Position numbers and translations under genes: made by a program
Shown here: positions 30,635 to 39,014 of the stretch, one piece after another
How positions within the stretch are numbered: the first letter of the stretch is position 1
How the letters are laid out: every line of letters begins with the position of its first letter
The notes under the pieces: generated by a model
The model's input: only the letters and a program-made list of their open reading frames with translations
Database searches by the model: none
What the model was told of the DNA's origin: nothing
Assembly: GCA_016713225.1 (NCBI GenBank)
Contig: JADJPO010000001.1
Coordinates: 1,240,001-1,304,000 of the forward strand
Length of the DNA stretch: 64,000 nucleotides
Reading direction: 5' to 3'
Origin: Kineosporiaceae bacterium
Lineage (GTDB): Bacteria; Actinomycetota; Actinomycetes; Actinomycetales; Kineosporiaceae

Positions 30635-31144
30635 ATGGATGAGGTTGGGCTGCGTGAGATGCGGCAGAACGCCAGTGATCTGGTGCGCCGTGCGGAGGCC
30701 GGCGAGCGGGTGACGATCACCGCTGCCGGTCGCCCGGCAGCCATTCTGGGGCCGGTCGCTCCGAGGGCGTGGCGCCTGGACACCAGCGTCCTGATCGCCA
30801 CCGATCTCCAACCGCTTCCCGGCGAGTTGGCGATCAGCGTGATCAGTCTCGCCGAGTTGCACTACGGCGTGCTGGTCGCCCAGAACGGCGATGCCCGGGC
30901 GGTGCGGTTGGCTCGCCTCAGCGGTCTGCAGAAGCGCTTCGATCCGTTGCCGGTCGATGACGCCGTTGTCGACAGCTACGGCCGCCTTGCGGCCAAGACC
31001 GTGAGCCAGGGCCGTCAACCGCGGCGGCGCGTCATGGAACTGCTCATCGCGGCCACCGCTCATGCCCACTCGGCGAGCCTGTACACGCGCAACGCCGCAG
31101 ACCTGCGGGGTCTCGAGGACCTCATCGAGATCGTCCCCGTCTGA
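30635..31144 (+). CDS. In-frame fusion of a Phd antitoxin N-terminus to a PIN toxin
   Basis: 169 residues from ATG 30635. Residues 1-45 (MDEVGLREMRQNASDLVRR then GERVTITAAGRPAAILGP) are a Phd-type DNA-binding domain. Without a stop the chain continues into a VapC PIN domain: RLDTSVLIA, ISVISLAELHYGVL, DDAVVDSYGRLAA, LLIAATAHA and YTRNAADLRGLEDLIEIV. All four acidic PIN positions seem present. The toxin-neutralising C-terminus of the antitoxin is missing. A deletion between two adjacent genes would explain the join. Confidence 0.83.
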   Translation: MDEVGLREMRQNASDLVRRAEAGERVTITAAGRPAAILGPVAPRAWRLDTSVLIATDLQPLPGELAISVISLAELHYGVLVAQNGDARAVRLARLSGLQKRFDPLPVDDAVVDSYGRLAAKTVSQGRQPRRRVMELLIAATAHAHSASLYTRNAADLRGLEDLIEIVPV

Positions 31145-31240
31145 CGGCGCGTCACCACAAGGCCCCGCCCTCGGTGCCGTGATCGCCCGGACGACGTCGA
31201 CCGGCACCACCCGATGCGGGGCGAGGAATCGTCACCCTGC

Positions 31241-31270
31241 TCATCACAGGTGATGACGCGTGCTCATCAC
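31241..31270. promoter_or_regulatory. Palindromic site upstream of the DUF4386/ABC operon
   Basis: TCATCAC-AG-GTGATGA is a 7-base inverted repeat, and a third half-site TCATCAC follows at 31264-31270. It lies 22 bases before the first gene of the operon (31292). A regulator is likely, but none is encoded beside it. Confidence 0.5.
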
Positions 31271-31291
31271 GTCGGTTCCTAGCGTGCCGGC

Positions 31292-31531
31292 ATGAGCACC
31301 AGCGACACCGGCCGCCCACCCGAATCGGGCTGGTACGAGATCCGCCTTCGAGGGCGGCTCGACGCGCGGTGGTCCGCCTGGCTCGACGGCCTGGACATCA
31401 CGGCTCACCCCGACGGCACCACCGTGATCAGGGGCGCGGTCGTGGACCAGGCAGCACTGCACGGGCTGCTGTCGCGGCTGCGCGACATCGGCCTTCCCTT
31501 GATCTCGGTCACCCCGATCGAACCTCGCTGA
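31292..31531 (+). CDS. Small hypothetical protein upstream of DUF4386
   Basis: 79 residues. GWYEIRLRGRLDARWSAWLDGLDITAHPDGTTVIRGAVVDQAALHGLLSRLRDIGLPLISV is a compact alpha/beta pattern often found beside actinobacterial transporters or DUF4386 proteins. No signal or membrane segment. It is the first gene of a four-gene operon, directly after the palindromic site. The function is unknown. Confidence 0.78.
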   Translation: MSTSDTGRPPESGWYEIRLRGRLDARWSAWLDGLDITAHPDGTTVIRGAVVDQAALHGLLSRLRDIGLPLISVTPIEPR

Positions 31532-31554
31532 CCCACTCACGAAAGGACACCGCC

Positions 31555-32313
31555 ATGACCACCACCGCACGAACCACCCCGACCACCCCGACCACCCGGC
31601 CTCCGATGGACTCCCTGCGCAGGGCCGCCCTCGTCGTCGGGGTGCTCTTCGTCATCACCTACATCACGTCGATCGCGGCGAAGTTCGTCTTCTACCCACC
31701 CCTGTTCGACAGCGCCGGCTATGTCGTCGGCGAGGGTGCCGACACCCGCGTCCTGTGGGGCGCCGTCAACGAGATGATCCTCATCATCGCGAACATCGGC
31801 ACGGCGGTCGCGCTGTACCCGGTGCTCCGGCGGCGGTTCAGGGGCCTGGCCCTCGGCTACGTGACGGCTCGGGTCATGGAGTCCGTGTTCATCGCCGTGG
31901 GCGTCCTCAGCGTCGTCACGATCGTGAGTGTGCGGCAGGACTTCGCCGGAGTCGGTGGCGCAGAGGGCGCCGCCGCCGCAACCGTCGGTCACACGCTCGT
32001 CGCCTTGCAGGAGTGGACGTTTGCGCTGGGTCCCGGCGTCGTCGTCGGCGTCGGCAACGGGCTCATCCTGGGCTACATGATGTACCGGTCCGGTCTCGTG
32101 CCGCGGGGTCTGGCCGTGCTGGGGCTCGTCGGCGGCCCCCTGCTCTGCCTGTCCGGCGGCCTGGTGATCCTGGGCATCATCGAATCGGGATCCCTGTGGG
32201 TCGGGCTCGCCACGATCCCGGAGTTCTTCTGGGAGTTGGGCTTCGGCGTCTACCTCATCGTGAAGGGCTTCAAGCCCTCCCCGGTCACCGCCCACCTGGT
32301 GGACGCACGATGA
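31555..32313 (+). CDS. DUF4386 family membrane protein
   Basis: 252 residues with about six membrane helices (AALVVGVLFVITYITSIAA, MILIIANIGTAVALYPVL, VFIAVGVLSVVTIVSV, and others). The order and loops (RRFRGLALGYVTARVMES) fit DUF4386. A Thr/Pro-rich soluble N-terminus precedes the first helix. ATG 31555 has GAAAGGA upstream. The stop overlaps the ABC ATPase start by four bases. The role is unknown; linkage suggests it works with the exporter. Confidence 0.85.
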   Translation: MTTTARTTPTTPTTRPPMDSLRRAALVVGVLFVITYITSIAAKFVFYPPLFDSAGYVVGEGADTRVLWGAVNEMILIIANIGTAVALYPVLRRRFRGLALGYVTARVMESVFIAVGVLSVVTIVSVRQDFAGVGGAEGAAAATVGHTLVALQEWTFALGPGVVVGVGNGLILGYMMYRSGLVPRGLAVLGLVGGPLLCLSGGLVILGIIESGSLWVGLATIPEFFWELGFGVYLIVKGFKPSPVTAHLVDAR

Positions 32314-33263
32314 TCACCGTCGAGCACGTCACCCAGCGGTACGGCGCCTTCGCCGCCGTGGACGACGTCAGCTTCACCGCCGAACCCGGCCGGGTCACCG
32401 GCTTCCTCGGCCCCAACGGCGCCGGCAAGTCCACCACGCTGCGCATCGTCGTCGGCCTCACCCCACCCACCGCCGGCGCGGCGTACGTCCTCGGACGCCG
32501 ATTCGGTGAGCTGCCCAATCCCGGTCTGGAGGTCGGCGTCCTGCTGGACGCCTCGGCCCAGCACGCGGGGCGCACCGGCCGGGAGATCCTCGCCCTGGGG
32601 CAGCGGACGATGGGACTGTCCGGCCGGCGGGTCGACGAGGTGCTCGATCTGGTCAGCCTGTCCGATGACGAGGCCGCCCGCCGCCTGCGTGACTACTCGC
32701 TGGGCATGAGGCAGCGACTCGGGCTGGCGCACGCCCTGCTCGGTGACCCCGAGGTCCTCATCCTCGACGAGCCGGCGAACGGGCTCGACCCGGCCGGCAT
32801 CCGCTGGATGCGGGATCTGCTCCGCGGGTATGCCGACCGCGGGGCCACGGTCCTGCTCTCGTCGCACCTGTTGCACGAGATCGAGGTCGTCGCCGACGAT
32901 CTCGTGGTCATCGGACGCGGTCGCATCGTCGCCGCAGGCACCAAGTCCGACCTGCTCGCCACCGCGGGCACGCACGTGCGTACCCGTGAACCGGGCCGGC
33001 TCATCGACGCCCTCACGGGCGCCGGTCTCACCTACGTCGAGGCCGGCGCCTCGAGCCAGCCCAACGGCTCGGCCTCACCGCGGGTTCTGCGCGTCGAGGC
33101 CGACGCCGAACTCGTCGGCCGGGTCGCACATCAGGCCGGCGTCCCCCTCGTCGAGCTCCGCGATGCCGAGGGCGCAGGGCTCGAGGAGATGTTCCTCGAG
33201 CTCACCGCCGACACCCAGCGCGACGGGTACCGGCACACCCACCAGCAAGGAGCAGTCGCATGA
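32310..33263 (+). CDS. ABC transporter ATP-binding protein
   Basis: 317 residues. Walker A GPNGAGKST, Q-loop region, signature YSLGMRQRLGLA, Walker B VLILDEPANGLD and the switch His in LLSSHLLHE are all intact. The extended C-terminal part (DLLATAGTHVRTREPGRL) is typical of DrrA/CcmA-type exporters. ATG 32310 overlaps DUF4386, and the stop overlaps the permease start, so all are translated together. The substrate is unknown. Confidence 0.95.
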   Translation: MITVEHVTQRYGAFAAVDDVSFTAEPGRVTGFLGPNGAGKSTTLRIVVGLTPPTAGAAYVLGRRFGELPNPGLEVGVLLDASAQHAGRTGREILALGQRTMGLSGRRVDEVLDLVSLSDDEAARRLRDYSLGMRQRLGLAHALLGDPEVLILDEPANGLDPAGIRWMRDLLRGYADRGATVLLSSHLLHEIEVVADDLVVIGRGRIVAAGTKSDLLATAGTHVRTREPGRLIDALTGAGLTYVEAGASSQPNGSASPRVLRVEADAELVGRVAHQAGVPLVELRDAEGAGLEEMFLELTADTQRDGYRHTHQQGAVA

Positions 33264-34087
33264 CCACCACTCAGGCACCGGCGCACCGCTCCCACGCCAG
33301 GGCCGCCACGCCCCGACCGGCACCGGTCGCGCTGCCCGCGCGCATTCCCCTCACTCGCCTCGTCAGTGTCGAGCTGCGTAAGTCGCTCGATACCCGTTCC
33401 GGGGCATGGCTGCTGGCCGGCATCGGCCTCGCCGCGGTGCTCACCACCGCCGCCGTCATCGCCTGGGCGCCCGCCGAGGAGTTCACCTACGCTCAGTTCA
33501 CCCTCGCCATCGGCATGCCGATGTCGGTCATCCTGCCGATCATCGCCATCTTGTCGGTGACCTCCGAATGGAGTCAGCGCAGCGGTCTGACGACGTTCAC
33601 CCTGGTTCCCCGGCGCGGCCGAGTCATGCTGGCCAAGGCCGTGGCCGCCGTCCTCATCGCCGCCACCGCCACGCTGGTCGCCTTCGTTGTCGGCGCGCTC
33701 GGCAACGTGGTCGGCACCGGGATCGCGGGCGTCTCGACCGTCTGGGATCAGAGCCTCGCCGACGTCGGCTTCGTGGCGTTGGGCAACGTGCTCCTGCTGA
33801 TGATCGGCTTGACCCTGGGCGCCCTGCTCCGCAGCAGTCCCGCCGCCATCGTGGCGTACATGATCTACGCCTTCGTGGCCCCGGGGTTGCTCGCCTTCCT
33901 CGCCTTCCGCCAAGCCTGGTTCCATGATGTGCGCCCCTGGGTCGATCCGAAGTACACCCAGGACGCCCTGCTGCAGGGTGACCTGGGCGGCGAGCAGTGG
34001 GCACAACTCGGCGTCACCACGGTGGTGTGGCTCGTCCTGCCGCTGCTGGCCGCCGTGGTCAATCTGCTCCGCTCGGAGGTGAAGTAG
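33260..34087 (+). CDS. ABC-2 type transporter permease
   Basis: 275 residues with about six membrane helices after a 35-residue soluble start (WLLAGIGLAAVLTTAAVIAW, SVILPIIAILSVTSEW, AAIVAYMIYAFVAPGLLAFL and others). VELRKSLDTRSG before the first helix and SEWSQRSGLTTFTLVPRRGRV after the second are usual in ABC-2 permeases. ATGA overlap with the ATPase gene makes it the partner subunit. Confidence 0.9.
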   Translation: MTTTQAPAHRSHARAATPRPAPVALPARIPLTRLVSVELRKSLDTRSGAWLLAGIGLAAVLTTAAVIAWAPAEEFTYAQFTLAIGMPMSVILPIIAILSVTSEWSQRSGLTTFTLVPRRGRVMLAKAVAAVLIAATATLVAFVVGALGNVVGTGIAGVSTVWDQSLADVGFVALGNVLLLMIGLTLGALLRSSPAAIVAYMIYAFVAPGLLAFLAFRQAWFHDVRPWVDPKYTQDALLQGDLGGEQWAQLGVTTVVWLVLPLLAAVVNLLRSEVK

Positions 34088-34121
34088 CGTCTGCGCGAAT
34101 GACGAGACCGAGGAGGCCGAC

Positions 34122-34496
34122 ATGGCAGGGCACCGGATCTTCGGCGTCAGCTTCGCCAGCATCTACCCGCACTACGTGGCGAAGGCCGAACGGAAGAACC
34201 GCACGAAGGACGACGTGGACCAGGTGATCTGCTGGCTCACCGGCTACGACGCCGCCGGTCTGGATCGGGTGCTCGCCGCCGAGGCCAGCATGGAGACCTT
34301 CTTCGCCGAGGCGCCGGCGATGAACCCGAACGCCTCCCTGATCACCGGCGTGATCTGTGGCCATCGCGTGGAGGAGATCGACGATCCGCTGATGCAGAAG
34401 ATCCGCTACCTGGACAAGCTGGTCGATGAGCTGGCGAAGGGCAAGAAGATGTCGGCCATCCTGCGAGGCGGCGGCGGGGCCGGCACCCACCCCTGA
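34122..34496 (+). CDS. DUF2200 family protein
   Basis: 124 residues. RIFGVSFASIYPHYVAKAERKNRTKDDVDQVICWLTGYD is the highly conserved DUF2200 opening; NPNASLITGVICGHRVEEIDDPLMQKIRYLDKLVDELAKGK completes it. These are small cytosolic proteins of unknown function. It follows the ABC operon by 34 bases with its own GAGG-type site. Confidence 0.9.
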   Translation: MAGHRIFGVSFASIYPHYVAKAERKNRTKDDVDQVICWLTGYDAAGLDRVLAAEASMETFFAEAPAMNPNASLITGVICGHRVEEIDDPLMQKIRYLDKLVDELAKGKKMSAILRGGGGAGTHP

Positions 34497-34613
34497 TCCA
34501 CGCCCGTTCCGCGGGCACCGTTTCGCGGGAGGTGCTCGGGGTAGCCCCCTGCGCGACCCCGCAGCGTCGGCGCGCCCGGCCGGCAGCCCGAACGGTTCAG
34601 GAAGGACGCAGCC

Positions 34614-35288
34614 ATGAGCACCAGCCATGACGCCACCCCGGACGCCGGCCCCGACCCCCGACGTGACGAGCCGACCAGAGCCCTCGATCGTGACCCTCGA
34701 GACCCGGCGCTCGAGCGGGCGGTTCTGGGACGCCGCGCCGTCGTGCAGGCAGAGCAGCAGCAGTTCGGCGGCATCAAGATCGGATCAGCCTTCTTCGGCT
34801 GGCTCACCGCGACGGGTACGGCTCTGCTGCTGACCGCCCTGGTCGTCGCGGCCGGCGGTGATGTCGGCCTGGCCCTGGGTGCCGACGGCGCCGCCGCGGG
34901 TCGAGTGAGCGCGGATGTCGGCACGGTCACCCTGGCCGGGGGTATCGCTCTGCTCGTCGTCCTGTTCGTCGCCTACTACTGCGGTGGCTACGTGGCCGGG
35001 CGCATGGCCCGGTTCAACGGGGCCAGACAGGGTCTGGCCGTGTGGGTCTGGGCGTTGGTCATCGCCGCTGTCGTCGCCGTCGTCGGGGTCTCGGCCGGCA
35101 GCGAGTTCAACCTGCTCGCCACCCTGAACAGCTTCCCGCGCATCCCGATCGGTGAAGGCGAGCTCTCCAACGCCGGCATTCTCGCGGCAGCCGGTGTCGC
35201 GGTGACGAGTCTGGTCGGAGCCGTCGCCGGGGGACTGGCCGGAATGCGGTTCCACCGCAAGGTCGATCGCGCCGGCCTCGGGGACTGA
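34614..35288 (+). CDS. Four-helix membrane protein with charged N-terminus
   Basis: 224 residues. The first 55 are polar. Hydrophobic helices follow at GWLTATGTALLLTALVVAA, LAGGIALLVVLFVAYYCGGYVAG, AVWVWALVIAAVVAVVGV and ILAAAGVAVTSLVGAVAGGLAG. The Gly-rich GGYVAGRMARFNGARQGLAVWVW turn is common in actinobacterial YrzE/TIGR04086-like proteins. Start ATG 34614 has AGGAAGG upstream. The role is unknown. Confidence 0.75.
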   Translation: MSTSHDATPDAGPDPRRDEPTRALDRDPRDPALERAVLGRRAVVQAEQQQFGGIKIGSAFFGWLTATGTALLLTALVVAAGGDVGLALGADGAAAGRVSADVGTVTLAGGIALLVVLFVAYYCGGYVAGRMARFNGARQGLAVWVWALVIAAVVAVVGVSAGSEFNLLATLNSFPRIPIGEGELSNAGILAAAGVAVTSLVGAVAGGLAGMRFHRKVDRAGLGD

Positions 35289-35328
35289 GCCTCGGGGATC
35301 GGCCCGGCGACGGTCGAGACGCTGACGG

Positions 35329-35374
35329 CCGTCATCGAATTGGCATCGATCCGAGATCGCCAACTCGATGACGG
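35329..35374 (+). terminator. Hairpin terminator after the membrane-protein gene
   Basis: A 16-base stem with one mismatch (CCGTCATCGAATTGGC against GCCAACTCGATGACGG) and a 14-base loop, 40 bases after the stop at 35288. No U-run follows. Confidence 0.6.
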
Positions 35375-35438
35375 GCCGCGTCCTGCTGGGGCAGAGTGGT
35401 TCAGCACCGGTTGATCTGGACCGAGGAATCGAGATCCC

Positions 35439-35642
35439 GTGATCTTCATCAGCATGGCGTTCTGGAAAGTGTTCAGCCTGCTGTTCCGTGCGGCAGTCCA
35501 GCTCTTCGCCTTCCTGTTCATCGGCCTGCCGCGGATGATCGGTGGCCTGCTGTGGCCCACGGGTACTGCCGGTGCGCAATGGGCACTGGGAATGGTCCCG
35601 ATCGTGCTGACCGACGTGATCGTGTCCGCCCTCGCGCGCTGA
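35439..35642 (+). CDS. Possible small membrane protein
   Basis: 67 residues from GTG 35439, with two hydrophobic stretches (FSLLFRAAVQLFAFLFIGLP and MVPIVLTDVIVSALA). The ribosome site is weak and the family is unknown. It follows a terminator and ends just before the convergent multicopper oxidase. I rate it as uncertain. Confidence 0.38.
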   Translation: MIFISMAFWKVFSLLFRAAVQLFAFLFIGLPRMIGGLLWPTGTAGAQWALGMVPIVLTDVIVSALAR

Positions 35643-35665
35643 GTCGACGCAGCGCTTTCCACGCC

Positions 35666-37263
35666 TCAGCGCTTGTAGGCGAGCGTGCTCATCATGCCGG
35701 ACTCAGCGTGATACAGGTTGTGGCAGTGGTTCATCCACAATCCCGGGTTGTCGGCCTGTAGCTCCAGGTACATCACCTGCATCGGGCGCAGGATGACGGT
35801 GTCCTTGCGCAGCCCACTCGCGGCGAGCGCGAAGGTGTGCCCGTGAATGTGCCACGGGTGGAACATGGGTGACCTGTTCATGATCTTGAATCGAACCCGC
35901 TCACCCGACTCGACCGGGAACGGCTCGACGTCCGGGTGCCGTTGACCGTTGATCGTCCAGCGATACGGGTTCATGCTGCCCTCGAGCACCATCTTGAGCA
36001 GCCGGTTGGGCCCGCGCCGAGGCAGCCTGGACGATTCGGCCGGGGCGATCGCGGGGCCGAGCAGGATGTGCCCGTCCAACTCGGCCGGGCGGATCGATTC
36101 GGCGGGTGCCTGCCCGGCGCTGGTGCGGACCAGGGCGCGCGCCCGGCCCGGTTTGCCTTCGGGTACCACGGCGAGCGGAAACACGCCGTCCTTCAACGTG
36201 ACCAGGACGTCGTACCGCTCGCCCATACCCAGCACCAACGCATCGGCGGCGGTGGGCGTCACGGCGAAGCCGTCGGTGTGGGTCACGGTCATCCGATGCC
36301 CCCAGGTGCCACCCGGAACGCCGTGTCGGCGCCGACGTTGATGAACCGGATCCGCGCTCGCTGGCCGGGTTTGCCCGTGAAGGTGACCGGCGCCGACGGG
36401 AGGCGGCCGTTCACCAGGTAGTAGGGATACATGATGCTGCCGCCGCCCATCCCCATCCCGCCCATGGAGCTGGAGCTGGACTCGGGACTGGAGCTGGGAC
36501 TCGGACTGGGGCTGGGACTCGGACTGGGGCTGGGCGAGTTCGTCGTCCCAGCGCCGCCGTTCATGCCGCCCATGCCCTTCATTCCGCCCTGGCCTGCGTC
36601 CATGCCGACATACCCGCCACTGGCCCGCAGCGTGGCCAGGATCTCGTCGGGGGTCCGGCCGGTGCCGTCGACCCAGTCGTCCATCAGGACGATCCACTCC
36701 ACGTCGTAGTCACCGGGCTCGGCCGGGTCGTCGATGATCAACGCGCCGTGCAATGCCCGGTCCACCTGCACCCCGGAGTGCGGGTGATACCAGTAGGTTC
36801 CCGGGTCCGGGGCGGTGAAGGAGTACGTGAAGGACGCCCCGACCCCGATCGGCGACTGGGTCAGGCCGGGCACGCCGTCCATGTCGTTGCGCAACTGGAT
36901 CCCGTGCCAGTGCACGCTGGTGCCCGTCGGCAGATTGTTGTTGACCTGCACCGTGACCAGGTCACCGGCGCTCGCCCGGATGATCGGCCCGGGGATGTCG
37001 TCCCCGTAGGCCCAGGTCGGCACCGTCACCCCGCCCAGATCGAGGGTGACCTGGCGAGCGTTCAACTGCGCGGTGACCGTGCGCTGACCGGGACGGCGCC
37101 GCGTGGCCTCGAGATCGGTCACCCGCGGGTCTGTCGACTCGACGAACCCGTTGTCTGCGGTCAACTCCGTCGGGCCCGAGGGGCGGGAGCAGGCACCCAG
37201 CGCAGCCAGGGTCAGGGCTCCGCCGGCACCGTGGATCAGCCGGCGGCGGGTCAGGTCGGTCAC
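35666..37263 (-). CDS. Multicopper oxidase (CopA/CueO-like), frame break near 36297
   Basis: Exported copper enzyme. GTG 37263 (AAGGAG eight bases upstream) starts a Tat-like signal LTRRRLIHGAGGALTLAALGAC, possibly with a lipobox Cys. Copper motifs are complete: SVHWHG, YWYHPHSG, HPWHIHGH and MNHCHNLYHAESGMM. An insertion of Met/Gly-rich and Ser-Pro repeat sequence lies between domains (about residues 215-275), recalling the Met-rich loop of CueO. One G is missing in the G run near 36297; restoring it joins RVAPGG to HRMTVTHTDGF. Likely role: oxidising Cu(I) or metal detoxification. Confidence 0.88.
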
Positions 37264-37513
37264 CAGGTGCGCTCCTTCGTCGCAGATAGCTCGAGTGTGA
37301 CCCAACCCGCCGCGACTGGTGGCGGGACCAGGCTGAGTTGCGCGCGAGACGCATGTCACGTCATCCCACGTTCGTGCTGGTCAGACGCCCTCGTGCACCT
37401 CGACGATCGAATCCGCGACCAGGCAGACGGTGTGCCCTCCCGCGTCCCCAGCCGGTCAGGGTAGGCGCGGCCGGGCGGCGTGCCGAGCGCAGACGGCCGT
37501 GCGAGCATGCGGG

Positions 37514-38931
37514 GTGCCTTCCGGCGACCAACCCCACGCTGACCTGCGGCTGAGCGAGCCGGCCGGGCGCTGGGTGCTGACGGCGACCGTGCTCGGGTCG
37601 GGCCTGGCGCTGCTGGACGCCACCGTGGTCAACGTGGCGTTGGGTCGGATCGGTGAGGAGCTGGACGCCGACCTCGCTGGGCTGCAGTGGACGCTCAACG
37701 GGTACACCCTCACTCTCGCGGCGCTCATCCTGCTCGGCGGTTCGCTGTCGGACCGGCTCGGCCGGCGTCGGATCTTCGTGATCGGCACGGCATGGTTCGC
37801 GCTCGCCTCGGCGCTGTGCGCCATCGCGCCGACCATCGAGGTGCTGGTGGCGGCCAGGGCGCTGCAGGGCATCGGGGGAGCGCTGCTCACACCCGGCAGC
37901 CTGGCGATCCTGGCCGCCTCCTTCGCGCCCGAGGAACGTTCACGGGCGATCGGCGCCTGGTCGGGCCTGGGCGGGGTCGCCGCTGCCGTCGGCCCGTTCC
38001 TGGGCGGTTGGTTGATCGACCTCTGGTCGTGGCGGCTGGTGTTCCTGATCAACCTCCCGGTGGCCGCCGTGGTGATCGCTGTCTCCCGCCGCCACGTGCC
38101 CGAGAGTCGTGACCCGGGGGCCTCGGGCCGCCTGGACGTGCGTGGCACGGTGCTCGGAGCCCTCGCCCTGGGCGGGCTGACCTACGCCTCGATCGCCGCC
38201 GGCGGTCAGGGCTGGACGCCGCTCGCGACCGGGTGCGCGGTGGCCGGCGGCACCGCCGTGGTCTTGTTCGTCGTCCACCTGCGTCGGGCGGTCGATCCAC
38301 TGGTGCCGCCGTCCCTGTTCGCCTCTCGGCCGTTCACCGCCGCCAATCTGGTCACCTTCTGCGTCTATGCCGCGTTGGGGGTGATGTTCTTCCTGCTGGT
38401 GTTGAAGCTGCAGGTGGTGGCCGGGTTCAGTCCGCTCGTGGCCGGGGCGTCGTTGTTGCCGGTGACGGTGCTGATGCTCGGGTTCTCGTCGGCCTCCGGT
38501 GCCCTGGCCGATCGCATCGGTCCCCGCGTCCAACTCGTGATCGGTCCGCTGCTCGCCGCCGGCGGGCTGCTGGCCACGGTGCGCATCGACGAGACGTCGT
38601 CCTACTGGGTCGACGTGGTGCCCGCGGTCACGCTGTTCGCGCTGGGACTGACCACCCTGGTCGCCCCGCTCACCTCCGCGGTGCTCGCGGCGGCCCCCGT
38701 GGCGCACGCGGGGTGGCCTCCGGGGTCAACAACGCCGTGGCGCGCTCGGCGAGCCTGTTGGCGGTCGCGGTGATCCCCGCGGTGGCCGGACTCGGCGGGG
38801 CCGACTATCGCTCGGCCGTCGACTTCGCCGCCGGGTACCGGTCGGCGATGCTGCAGTGTGCGGGTCTGCTGGTGCTGGGTTCGCTCCTGGCCACCCGCGT
38901 CGGAGGACGACCCACCCGCCCAACCCCGTGA
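37514..38931 (+). CDS. MFS drug exporter, DHA2 (EmrB/QacA) type, frame break near 38712
   Basis: Fourteen-helix proton-driven exporter. Recognisable segments are GSGLALLDATVVNVAL, LGGSLSDRLGRRRIF (motif A), ALQGIGGALLTPGSLAIL, GAWSGLGGVAAAVGPFLGGW (motif C) and the late helices. At 38712 one G is missing in the run before tggcctcc, so the last 70 residues (VASGVNNAVARSASLLAVAVIP to the end) lie in the next frame. GTG 37514 is chosen because the homologous region begins there. It is divergent from the copper oxidase. The substrate is unknown. Confidence 0.87.
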
Positions 38932-39009
38932 TCATGCAATCCGTGCACAAACCCCCCGTGATCATGCAATCGATGCACGAAACGTGCACGGATTACATGA
39001 TCACGGGGG
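38924..39009. repeat. Palindromic intergenic repeat, three units
   Basis: Three copies of a 25-27 base unit built from CCCCGTGATCATG and CAATCCGTGCACG: two direct (38924-38948 and 38953-38979) and one inverted (38983-39009). The last two face each other across AAA and form a large hairpin. They occupy the whole gap between two convergent genes and overlap the stop of the MFS gene, so they may also end transcription from both sides. The same unit recurs at 44967-45042 and 60202-60228. Confidence 0.85.
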
Positions 39010-39014
39010 TTGGG

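Noticed and set aside
38924..39009. CRISPR-like array
   Set aside because: Only three units, one of them inverted, with almost no spacers and no cas genes.
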